Source: an uncultured Acetatifactor sp. (lineage in GTDB: Bacteria; Bacillota; Clostridia; Lachnospirales; Lachnospiraceae). Taken from it: a DNA stretch of 19,477 nucleotides. The stretch spans positions 1-19,477 of the forward strand of contig CAJUJN010000079.1 of assembly GCA_910586775.1 (NCBI GenBank), written 5' to 3'. The translations under genes and the position numbers were made by a program. A model generated the notes under the pieces. It searched no databases and had not been told where the DNA came from. It worked only from the letters and a program-made list of their open reading frames with translations. Of this stretch, positions 1-7,061 are shown piece after piece. Each line of letters begins with the position of its first letter. Within the stretch, counting starts at the first letter, position 1.

Positions 1-90
1 TGCCCTTTTGAGAAAGGGACATACCTTTCTTGCATCACTAACTAAATGACATTGGCCAGTGAACAGTAACCACTTAAGTAAAATATTATA

Positions 91-192
91 CTACGGCTCA
101 ACCATCAACTCTGCCGGGGGATTTATATCTCTTTCATTAATACCGGCAAGCTTCGCAAAATCACGCAAGCAAATCCGGGCTTCCCGGTTCAA
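91..192 (-). other. Possible 33-residue peptide or coding remnant overlapping the DUF4250 stop
   Basis: After the DUF4250 stop another frame stays open and reads like protein, including RDFAKLAGINERDINPPAEL, before a TAG at 91-93. The only plausible start is a TTG at 190-192 that overlaps the preceding TGA as TTGA, an arrangement compatible with translational coupling. The nearest purine-rich stretch (AGAGGA) lies about 13 bases upstream, which is far. I do not recognise the peptide. It may be the tail of a decayed gene or chance. The rest of 1-188 shows only a short hairpin at about 3-18 (CCCTTT/AAAGGG). Confidence 0.2.
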
Positions 193-383
193 ATCTGTTC
201 GGCTGTCCTCTGCACAAACTGATTCCGCTCTTCGTCATAGCGGTAGCCTGCGGCAGCAAGCTTCCCGGTAAGCTCCTGCTTATCCGCATCCATCTCTTCA
301 CAGAGCACATCCAGACTGCCGTAAAAATCTCTCAGCTTCGTATTGACAACGCTTAACAGCATAACAGGGTCTCCTGGCAGCAT
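189..383 (-). CDS. DUF4250 family small protein
   Basis: This 64-residue protein begins MLPGDPVMLLSVVNTKLRD and continues with an acidic helical stretch and the closing YDEERNQFV. This is the pattern I recognise as DUF4250, a small family common in Clostridia with no established function. The start at 383 is chosen because TAAGGAGG lies just upstream at good spacing and because the family starts with M-L-P. The frame stays open for 26 more codons upstream, but those residues do not resemble the family and contain the ribosome-binding site. No signal peptide or membrane segment is visible, so it is probably cytoplasmic. It lies 93 bases downstream of the LCP gene on the same strand and could be its last cistron, although it has its own distinctive leader. 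Confidence 0.85.
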   Translation of the reverse strand: MLPGDPVMLLSVVNTKLRDFYGSLDVLCEEMDADKQELTGKLAAAGYRYDEERNQFVQRTAEQI

Positions 384-390
384 CTCATTC

Positions 391-415
391 ACCTCCTTAT
401 TTTTAGTTCCGCATC
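391..415 (-). promoter_or_regulatory. Leader element copy 1, just upstream of the DUF4250 start
   Basis: Read on the minus strand this stretch is GATGCGGAACT, A, AAAATAA, GGAGGT, ending in the ribosome-binding site. An almost identical stretch precedes the EIIA-like gene at 11454-11477, differing by one substitution and one missing A. The role is unknown. It could be a conserved translation-initiation context, a regulator-binding site, or a trace of duplication. Confidence 0.4.
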
Positions 416-476
416 TGCCCCGCCCGGTATCCTCTCTCATGCAGAGAATTTCCGGCCGCAAAGGAAATGCGAAATC

Positions 477-1565
477 TCACCTCCGCAGATAAGGAGAAGT
501 ATCCTCCTCAATCTGCCTGCCGTATTCCTTCACGCTCTCCGTAACGGAATAATCCTCGTCTCCGAACAAAAACTGATGCAGCCACACCACATTGGCCTCC
601 AGGTCCAGCGGAATGACACAGCTTTTCTTCGCGCCGATATTGCCGGTAGTGCGCAGATTCTCCTGCGGAAAACCGCTTTCCTCCACAATACTGTATTTTC
701 CGATATCGGCCAGAAGCGCCAGAATATCCCCTGAGTCAAGGCTGGTATAGATATCGCCCATACAGTCGTTGAACACCTTTGTCAATGTCACCAGGTCTGT
801 CTCCTTCGCCCGGGCCTCTATTGCCTTCAGCACTTCCCTCTGGCGGGCAGTACGTTTAAAATCATCTCCCGCCGTAGCGCGGATACGGCAGTAGCTGACC
901 GCCTGCAGGCCGTTCAGCAGCTGATATCCGGCCTCTTCTACCGGCGTATAATCGCATTTCAGTACCGCAGATACGCCAATCTGATAATTATTGAGATGCT
1001 TCCGTTCCACCTCATCCACATCGATATAGATTCCGCCCAGTCCGTCAATAACGCCCCTCAATCCCTTGTAGCCCACTGCCACAAAATCGGTGATGTCCAT
1101 ATCCAGATTCATGTTCAGCATCTTCACTGCCTGCTCCGCCCCACCGTAAAAATATGCCTGGGTGGCTTTCCAGTACTTCCAGTGCTCCTCGTCTTCATCA
1201 CTGCCCAGATTCAGATATGTATCCCGATACACACTGACCAGCCTGATGTCCCCGGTGTCAAGATTGATGCTGGCTATCATGATACTGTCGCTGTGACTGC
1301 TCTTATAAAGCTGATTGTCCGTCTCCGCGTCCAGACCGAAGAGTGCAATGTTCCGATACCCCAGCATGGAGCCGCCCTCTTCCTTCAGCTGGCGCACCTC
1401 CTCATGAATCTCCAATACCTGAGGGTTCAGCTCCACCATTCTGGGGCCGTCATTTGTCTGATTCAGCACCAGATACAATACAATCAGCATCCCCAGGATG
1501 ATCACGATTTCCAGACCGAAAAGTATCATCCTGGCTTTCCTTTTTCCGTTTCCTTTTGCTTCCAT
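477..1565 (-). CDS. LytR-CpsA-Psr (LCP) family cell-wall glycopolymer transferase
   Basis: LCP enzymes attach secondary wall polymers from lipid carriers to peptidoglycan on the outer face of the membrane. The 362-residue protein has a basic N-terminus, one membrane segment at about residues 12-35, then an LCP domain at about 70-255. Visible landmarks are SVYRDT (111-116, the usual S-x-x-R-D phosphate-contacting loop), the AYFYGG...AVKMLN segment (137-152), GVIDGLGGIYIDV (171-183) and the RIRATAGDDFKRTARQREVL block (227-246), all typical of the family. The C-terminal 100 residues are variable. The start has AGGAG eight bases upstream. It is shorter than many LCP proteins but within range. The 200 bases between this gene and clpB hold a possible -10 (TACAAT, 1612-1617) without a convincing -35, and no clear clpB terminator. 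Confidence 0.9.
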   Translation of the reverse strand: MEAKGNGKRKARMILFGLEIVIILGMLIVLYLVLNQTNDGPRMVELNPQVLEIHEEVRQLKEEGGSMLGYRNIALFGLDAETDNQLYKSSHSDSIMIASINLDTGDIRLVSVYRDTYLNLGSDEDEEHWKYWKATQAYFYGGAEQAVKMLNMNLDMDITDFVAVGYKGLRGVIDGLGGIYIDVDEVERKHLNNYQIGVSAVLKCDYTPVEEAGYQLLNGLQAVSYCRIRATAGDDFKRTARQREVLKAIEARAKETDLVTLTKVFNDCMGDIYTSLDSGDILALLADIGKYSIVEESGFPQENLRTTGNIGAKKSCVIPLDLEANVVWLHQFLFGDEDYSVTESVKEYGRQIEEDTSPYLRR

Positions 1566-1767
1566 AAGACTTTCTCCTCTCCTGCTTCGGTTATCTCAAA
1601 CGATATACCTTATTGTACGGAAAAAATCTTAGGAATTTATGATGATGTTTTTACACCTTTCTTAACAACGTCTTAGAAAAATATGAAAGCCCACACTTTC
1701 TCAGCTCAGAAAACCGCCACATCAGGCTGCCGTTTACAGTCTAAATCCGTCTGCTGCACTGTTTCTC

Positions 1768-4350
1768 TCAGTCTTTTACAACTGCCGTCAGCGCCCCGTC
1801 CTTCACCGCTATCTGCACCGTATCTCCCGATTCCACGCTGTCGGACAGGATCAGCTTCGCGGTCAGCGTCTCCACATACTTCTGGATATACCGCTTCAGG
1901 GGACGGGCGCCGTAAACCGGATCATAGGCATTCTCCACGATAAAGCCCATGGCTTCCTCTGTCAGCTCCAGATTCAGGTTCCTGTCTTCCAGACGCCTGT
2001 TCAGGTCCGCAATAATCAGGTTCACGATACCGCCGATATTCTCCTTCGTCAACGGCCTGAACAGAATCGTTTCGTCCAGCCTGTTCAGGAACTCCGGCCT
2101 GAAATGACCGCGCAGGTCATTCATCACCCGCTCTTCCGCTTCCGGCTCAATCTGTCCGTCCGGGCGGATGCCCTCCAGCAAGAATCCTGCGCCGATGTTG
2201 GAAGTCATTATTAAAATCGTATTCTTGAAATCCACCGTCCTGCCCTGAGAGTCCGTAATCCGCCCGTCATCCAGCACCTGCAGCAGCACATTGAACACGT
2301 CCGGATGCGCCTTCTCTATCTCGTCAAAGAGCACCACGCTGTAAGGTTTTCTCCTGACGGCTTCCGTCAGCTGGCCGCCCTCCTCGTATCCCACATATCC
2401 GGGAGGAGCTCCGATAAGCCTGGATACGGAGTACTTCTCCATATATTCGCTCATGTCGATGCGGACCATGTTGTTCTCGTCGTCAAAGAGCGCCGCTGCC
2501 AGGGATTTCGCCAGTTCCGTCTTGCCCACGCCGGTAGGCCCCAGAAACAGGAAAGAACCGATGGGCTTGGTAGGGTCCTTGATGCCTGCCTTGGAACGGA
2601 TGATGGCTTCCGTCACCTTGGTAACTCCCTCGTCCTGCCCGATGACTCTCCGGTGCAGTTCCTCATCCAGATGCAGCGTCTTATTCCGCTCGCTCTCCGT
2701 CAGCTTCGCCACAGGGATTCCCGTCCAACGGGAAATAATCCTGGCAATCTCCTCGTCGGAAACCTTTTCATGCACAAGGGACAGGTCCGTGGCACCCGCC
2801 TGTTCCTCCTGCTCCAGCTGTTTTTTCAGGGATGGCAGAGTGCCGTAGCTCAATTCCGCAGCCTTTTCCAGATTCCCTTCCATCTGGGCAACCTGGATTT
2901 CGCTGTTCACGGCGTCAATCTGTTCACGCAATTTGGATAATTTGTCCACGGAAGCCTTCTCGTTGTCCCACTGCGCCTTTCGGGATGCGAAGACCTCCTT
3001 CTGCTCCGCAAGCTCCCTCTGCAGGTTTTCCAGCCGCTCAAGGCTCAGCTTGTCGTCCTCCTTTTTCAGGGCGGCTTCTTCTATCTCCATCTGCATAATC
3101 TTCCGCTGCAGTTCGTCCAGTTCCGCAGGCATGCTGTCCAGTTCCGTCTTGATCAGGGCGCAGGCCTCGTCCACCAGGTCTATGGCCTTATCCGGCAGAA
3201 ATCTGTCGGAGATATACCGGTTGGAAAGCACCGCCGCGCTGACCAGGGCATTGTCCATAATCTTCACGCCGTGGTACACCTCGTAGCGCTCCTTGATACC
3301 CCGCAGAATGGATATGGTATCTTCCACACCGGGCTCCTCCACCATCACAGGCTGGAACCGTCTCTCCAGCGCGGCGTCCTTCTCGATATACTGCCTGTAT
3401 TCGTCCAGGGTGGTGGCGCCGATGCAGTGCAGCTCCCCTCTGGCAAGCATGGGCTTGAGCATGTTTCCGGCATCCAGCGCGCCGTCCGTCTTGCCTGCTC
3501 CCACGATGGTATGCAGCTCGTCTATAAAGAGGATAATCTGGCCGTCGCTGTTCTTCACATCCTCCAGCACCGCTTTCAGACGCTCCTCAAATTCTCCCCG
3601 GTACTTTGCGCCGGCCACCAGCGCGCCCATATCCAGGGCAAATATTTTCTTGTCCTTCAGCCCCTGTGGTACGTCTCCTCTGACAATCCGCTGTGCCAGC
3701 CCTTCCACTACCGCAGTCTTACCCACGCCGGGCTCGCCGATGAGAACCGGATTGTTTTTCGTTTTCCTGGAAAGGATACGGATGACGTTTCTGATCTCGG
3801 TATCCCTGCCGATGACAGGGTCCAGTTTCTGATTTCTGGCCTTCTCCACCAGTTCCTGGCCGTATTTCTCCAGGGTGTCATAGGTTGCCTCCGGGTTGTC
3901 GCTGGTCACTCTCTGGTTGCCCCGGACCGTGGACAGCGCCTGGAGAAACCGCTCCCTGGTAATGCCGTACTCCTTCCATATCTGCGCTATTTCCCGATTG
4001 GGGTGCTTTAACATGGAAAGGAAGAGATGCTCCACCGATACATATTCGTCTCCCAGCTGCCTGGCCTCGTCCTCCGCGCTGATCAGAACCTTGTTCAGAT
4101 CAGCCCCTACGTAGACCTTTCCGCCCTGGACCTTGGTGCGTTTGGCGAGCGCCTGTTCCACACGGCTGACAAAATGCTCCTTCTGAATCTCCATCTTCTC
4201 TATCAGCTTCAGAATCAGGCTGTCTTCCACTGTAAGCAGACTGTATAAGAGATGCTCCTGTTCTATCTCCTGATTGCCGTATTCATAGGCAAGCTTCTCG
4301 CTGCCTTCCACGGCCTGCATGGATTTCTGTGTAAACTTCTGTATGTTCAT
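1768..4350 (-). CDS. clpB: ATP-dependent protein disaggregase ClpB
   Basis: ClpB is a hexameric AAA+ chaperone that, with DnaK, threads and rescues aggregated proteins. This 860-residue protein has full family length. It has an N-terminal Clp_N repeat domain (1-145), a first AAA+ module with Walker A GEPGVGKT (205-212) and Walker B ILFIDE (273-278), a long charged middle coiled-coil (about 405-530) that distinguishes ClpB from ClpC and ClpA, and a second AAA+ module with Walker A GPTGVGKT (604-611) and VVLFDEIEKAHPDVFN. The start at 4350 (MNIQKFTQKS) is chosen because AGGAGG lies seven bases upstream and it matches the family N-terminus. The 42 open codons upstream are leader. It is apparently monocistronic, with its own promoter at 4442-4469. 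Confidence 0.97.
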   Translation of the reverse strand: MNIQKFTQKSMQAVEGSEKLAYEYGNQEIEQEHLLYSLLTVEDSLILKLIEKMEIQKEHFVSRVEQALAKRTKVQGGKVYVGADLNKVLISAEDEARQLGDEYVSVEHLFLSMLKHPNREIAQIWKEYGITRERFLQALSTVRGNQRVTSDNPEATYDTLEKYGQELVEKARNQKLDPVIGRDTEIRNVIRILSRKTKNNPVLIGEPGVGKTAVVEGLAQRIVRGDVPQGLKDKKIFALDMGALVAGAKYRGEFEERLKAVLEDVKNSDGQIILFIDELHTIVGAGKTDGALDAGNMLKPMLARGELHCIGATTLDEYRQYIEKDAALERRFQPVMVEEPGVEDTISILRGIKERYEVYHGVKIMDNALVSAAVLSNRYISDRFLPDKAIDLVDEACALIKTELDSMPAELDELQRKIMQMEIEEAALKKEDDKLSLERLENLQRELAEQKEVFASRKAQWDNEKASVDKLSKLREQIDAVNSEIQVAQMEGNLEKAAELSYGTLPSLKKQLEQEEQAGATDLSLVHEKVSDEEIARIISRWTGIPVAKLTESERNKTLHLDEELHRRVIGQDEGVTKVTEAIIRSKAGIKDPTKPIGSFLFLGPTGVGKTELAKSLAAALFDDENNMVRIDMSEYMEKYSVSRLIGAPPGYVGYEEGGQLTEAVRRKPYSVVLFDEIEKAHPDVFNVLLQVLDDGRITDSQGRTVDFKNTILIMTSNIGAGFLLEGIRPDGQIEPEAEERVMNDLRGHFRPEFLNRLDETILFRPLTKENIGGIVNLIIADLNRRLEDRNLNLELTEEAMGFIVENAYDPVYGARPLKRYIQKYVETLTAKLILSDSVESGDTVQIAVKDGALTAVVKD

Positions 4351-4441
4351 AGGATACCTCCTTGTTATATTATGCTCTCGCGGGTACAGATTCAGATAAC
4401 CCCTCAGGCTGACCCGTCTTTCCTTCGTTTGTTCTATAACT

Positions 4442-4469
4442 AATATAACATATTTTGTATGGAAATCAA
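4442..4469 (-). promoter_or_regulatory. Predicted clpB promoter
   Basis: On the minus strand, TTGATT (4464-4469) and TATATT (4442-4447) are separated by 16 bases in an AT-rich stretch, a good match to a vegetative sigma promoter. Transcription would start near 4435, giving an 85-base leader before the clpB start. I looked for a CIRCE element (TTAGCACTC-N9-GAGTGCTAA) and a CtsR tandem GGTCAAA site and saw neither. The leader can pair CGGGT with ACCCG around an internal CAG/CTG pairing, but this is a weak structure. Confidence 0.55.
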
Positions 4470-4607
4470 TAAACAAAATATAAACATTCTATCAAAGAAC
4501 AATGAAGCATCTCCGCCTGATAACGTATTTCATCATCCGGAGCCATCACTTTAACCAGACCTGTACCTTCTTCTATTCCTCCTGCCGGTAATTTCCGCCG
4601 CATATTA

Positions 4608-4641
4608 TTTCAGGCAGAACATAAAAATGCTCTGCCCGAAA
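4608..4641 (-). terminator. Probable terminator downstream of the ZorA/ZorB-like pair
   Basis: TTTC-A-GGCAGA and TCTGCC-C-GAAA pair around a 12-base loop, a ten-base-pair stem with one mismatch. It begins 40 bases beyond the zorB-like stop. The tract after the stem on the minus strand is AT-rich (AATAAT) rather than a true T run, so efficiency is uncertain. It separates the motor genes from the clpB promoter. Confidence 0.5.
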
Positions 4642-4680
4642 TTTTCACTTATTTCTTTCAACTGCGAAACGACATTGCCG

Positions 4681-5628
4681 TCACTGATTCAGCACCTGCG
4701 AAATCTTCTCGATCATCTCGTCTTCCTTCAGCCGGAATTTGATCTCCACCCGCCGGGAGGCTTCCATATCAATTTCGTCAGTGACTCTTCCGAAGGCATC
4801 TTTCACATAGATGGGATTGCTGTAAGAGCGGCCGTTCACGGTAAGCATACCCTTAAGCTGCTCTATTTCGTCCTCCGTCAAACCGTTTCGTGAATCCAGG
4901 CAGAACTTCGCCACGGAATAGGCCCGTCCATGGGACAATTCCATATTCATCTCATAGCTGCCGTCTGTGTCGGTATGCCCTTCTATGATGATCTCCGCAA
5001 TGTAATCCCGGAAATTATCCTGCAGCAGCACATCCAGGTACATGGGAATGATGGTCCGCAGCGTGCTCTGACTGGCTGCGGACAAAGCCGCGCTGCCGTA
5101 GGGAAAGAGCACATCGGAGGAAAAGGTGATGGAACCTGTCTGGGCGTCCACGCTCATGGTGGAATTGTTAAAGGCGCTCTGCAGAGCACCGATAATATCC
5201 GTCCGAATCCCCACGATATTCTCCAGCTCCTGTTTGGTGGATGTCAGTTCGTTCCTGGCATTCTCGATCTCCAGGTACGCCTTATTCAGTTCGTCCTGGG
5301 TCAGCGCCGCATTTGCGTAAGCCTGCTGCAGCTCCGCCAGGGAGCTTTCCAGCTCTCTGTTGGATTCCTCGATGGCTGCCCTGTATTCCTCCAGATCCGC
5401 CCTTGCGTCCTCCAGATCTTTCCTGGCATCCTCCAGTTCCTGCCTGGCCACCCCGAGACTGTTCTGGGACTGCTCCAGGTCCACTGTCTTCTGTTTATAA
5501 ATGGCAAGGGTAATGGCAATAATCAGCACAAAAATCAGCAGCAGGGCCGCCATCATATCCGAGTAGGACTGCCAGTAACTGTGCTCTCCGAATGCCTCCC
5601 TGTTTCTTCTCTTAAGTTTTGTTCTCAT
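4681..5628 (-). CDS. ZorB/MotB-like stator protein with OmpA-type peptidoglycan-binding domain
   Basis: The 315-residue protein has a short basic cytoplasmic N-terminus and one membrane segment (about 24-44). That segment opens with YSDMMAALLLIF, where D24 matches the proton-carrying aspartate of MotB and ZorB. It continues with a long heptad-rich coiled coil (about 50-138, with LEDARxDLEDARADLEEYR-like repeats) and a C-terminal OmpA-like peptidoglycan-binding domain (about 168-300) showing GHTDTDG (217-223), N-x-x-LS-x-x-RA (228-236) and the SRRVEI end motif. In this family such proteins anchor an ion-driven motor to the cell wall. The start overlaps the end of the upstream channel gene by 17 bases, indicating coupled translation. 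The 90-residue coiled coil looks longer than the usual MotB or ZorB linker. It could serve a Zorya-like, GldM-like or other motor, and no partner effector is adjacent. Confidence 0.85.
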   Translation of the reverse strand: MRTKLKRRNREAFGEHSYWQSYSDMMAALLLIFVLIIAITLAIYKQKTVDLEQSQNSLGVARQELEDARKDLEDARADLEEYRAAIEESNRELESSLAELQQAYANAALTQDELNKAYLEIENARNELTSTKQELENIVGIRTDIIGALQSAFNNSTMSVDAQTGSITFSSDVLFPYGSAALSAASQSTLRTIIPMYLDVLLQDNFRDYIAEIIIEGHTDTDGSYEMNMELSHGRAYSVAKFCLDSRNGLTEDEIEQLKGMLTVNGRSYSNPIYVKDAFGRVTDEIDMEASRRVEIKFRLKEDEMIEKISQVLNQ

Positions 5629-6760
5629 AGATACCCCTCATCTGCTCAAAGGTATGAAGCCGGGCGCTCACGTCGCGGCTGATTTCTTCGCAGGACGAAA
5701 CAAGCTCCTGGCGCTGGTTTTTCAGCTCTTCCGCGAACATTTCCTGACGCTCCATCATGTGGCTCATGGTCTCCTGCAGGCTGCGGCCGGACTCAGACAA
5801 GGTATTTACCGCATCCAGCAGAACCCTGTTGCTCTCCGCATTGGCTGTCTGGGACTGGGCTGCCAGTTTCAGGGTGGTACCCAATTCTTTGAATTCCGTA
5901 TTCATGGCGGACTGCAGCTGCTCCACGAACGCCCGGGACATCTGCTCCAGGCTTTTCACCTGCTCCCGGGAGTCCCCTTTCGCCAGTTCCAGAATCTGCT
6001 TCATATAATCCGCCAGATTTGCCTGATACACCAGCATGGCAGCCGCATTCGCATCGCTGCTTCCATTTGGCGGCATGGCACACTGCCGGAAAACGCTTAA
6101 GAAGTAATCCAGCTTCTCATAGGCATCGGCCATAATGCTGCGGTATACGAAATTAAATATCAGAGAAAATATAATACCGTACACCGAGGTATGGAACGCC
6201 ACCTTCATGCCGGACAGTAACGGCCCCACATTATCGGAAATGGTATAGATATCATCCCCGCTGAACGAACCCAGCCCCAGGGACAGACCGATAAAGGTAC
6301 CCAGTATCCCCAGTCCCGTCATGGTCCCGGAAATGCCGGAATTGTAATAATTGCGTCCAACTTTCTCCAGAAGTTCCTCGTTGATAAAGTCCTCGATCTC
6401 GCAGGAGTTCCTGCTCTTCACCCGGGCGCGGAACTTGGCAAAGGCTTCCTTCAAATTCTTCTCCTCGAAAAAACCCTTGTGATCCTGGAGGGAGGGCCAG
6501 ACATTCTTATTTCCGGCCTCCTTGTATCCCGCCAGCAGATCACCCGACGCATCCTCCAGCTCATCCGTGAGGCGGTTCAGCCTTAAGAAACTGGCGATGG
6601 AAATGATGAACAGGACTCCTATGATGCCCAGGAATATGCCGTTGATCATCAGATTGCTGACCGAGGCCACATTCCCGGTAAATACACCGTTGACATACAA
6701 CACAAACGCCACCATGACGAAATAGGCGACTAACAGGATATAATATAATCTGCTTTTCAT
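5612..6760 (-). CDS. ZorA/MotA/TolQ/ExbB-family proton channel protein
   Basis: This is the channel partner of the neighbouring ZorB-like protein; the family forms a pentamer around a dimer of the B subunit and converts ion flow into rotation. The 382-residue protein has membrane segments at about 6-26, 36-59, 144-163 (TMTGLGILGTFIGLSLGL) and 185-207 (MKVAFHTSVYGIIFSLIFNF). A cytoplasmic domain lies between the second and third, and a helical tail runs from about 240 to 377. The third and fourth segments carry the Gly/Thr-rich faces typical of MotA, TolQ and ZorA. Long-tailed ZorA proteins of Zorya defence systems are much larger, as I recall, so this tail is short. AGAGGA precedes the ATG by about five bases. 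It starts 85 bases after copA on the same strand with no strong promoter visible in the gap. Confidence 0.85.
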   Translation of the reverse strand: MKSRLYYILLVAYFVMVAFVLYVNGVFTGNVASVSNLMINGIFLGIIGVLFIISIASFLRLNRLTDELEDASGDLLAGYKEAGNKNVWPSLQDHKGFFEEKNLKEAFAKFRARVKSRNSCEIEDFINEELLEKVGRNYYNSGISGTMTGLGILGTFIGLSLGLGSFSGDDIYTISDNVGPLLSGMKVAFHTSVYGIIFSLIFNFVYRSIMADAYEKLDYFLSVFRQCAMPPNGSSDANAAAMLVYQANLADYMKQILELAKGDSREQVKSLEQMSRAFVEQLQSAMNTEFKELGTTLKLAAQSQTANAESNRVLLDAVNTLSESGRSLQETMSHMMERQEMFAEELKNQRQELVSSCEEISRDVSARLHTFEQMRGIYENKT

Positions 6761-6845
6761 TTGTTCCTCTCATTTCTTCCCGGAATATATACTCACGCAG
6801 ACAAACATTGCCGGCATATACCCAATCACTGACTCCGTCAGTCCA

Positions 6846-7061
6846 TTATTTCACCGAAATCCCCCTCACCTCATAGCCGGCATCCGCAACAGCTGCCGTC
6901 AGCACTTCATCCGGGACTTCCGCCCCCATATCCACAGAAGCAGTCTTCTCTTCCAGACTCATGGCAACGCTGCTTACGCCTTCCACAGCCTCCAGCGCCT
7001 TCTGTACCCTGCCTGTGCAGTGCCCGCACATCATTCCCTCAATTGTCATTACTTTTGTCAT
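6846..7061 (-). CDS. Possible internally initiated CopZ-like copper chaperone, nested in copA
   Basis: The last 71 residues of CopA start at an in-frame ATG (residue 1003, MTKVMTIEGMMCGHC). They form one complete heavy-metal-associated domain of the size of free CopZ chaperones, with copper ligands in the GMMCGHC motif. AAAGGAAGAAG lies upstream, placing AGGAAG six bases before this ATG, a credible ribosome-binding site inside the coding sequence. A free chaperone could therefore be made in addition to the fusion. Known CopZ proteins carry Cu(I) to CopA and CsoR. The alternative is that the site is a relic of an ancestral separate copZ gene and is no longer used. Confidence 0.4.
   Translation of the reverse strand: MTKVMTIEGMMCGHCTGRVQKALEAVEGVSSVAMSLEEKTASVDMGAEVPDEVLTAAVADAGYEVRGISVK

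Noticed and set aside
430..450. GAATTTCCGGCCGC shared with about 15769-15782
   Set aside because: A 14-base match is expected about once by chance in a window of this size on both strands, and the surroundings differ.
4681..6760. A complete Zorya defence system
   Set aside because: Only ZorA- and ZorB-like genes are present. No ZorC, ZorD or ZorE-like gene lies on either side, and the channel protein is much shorter than long-tailed ZorA.
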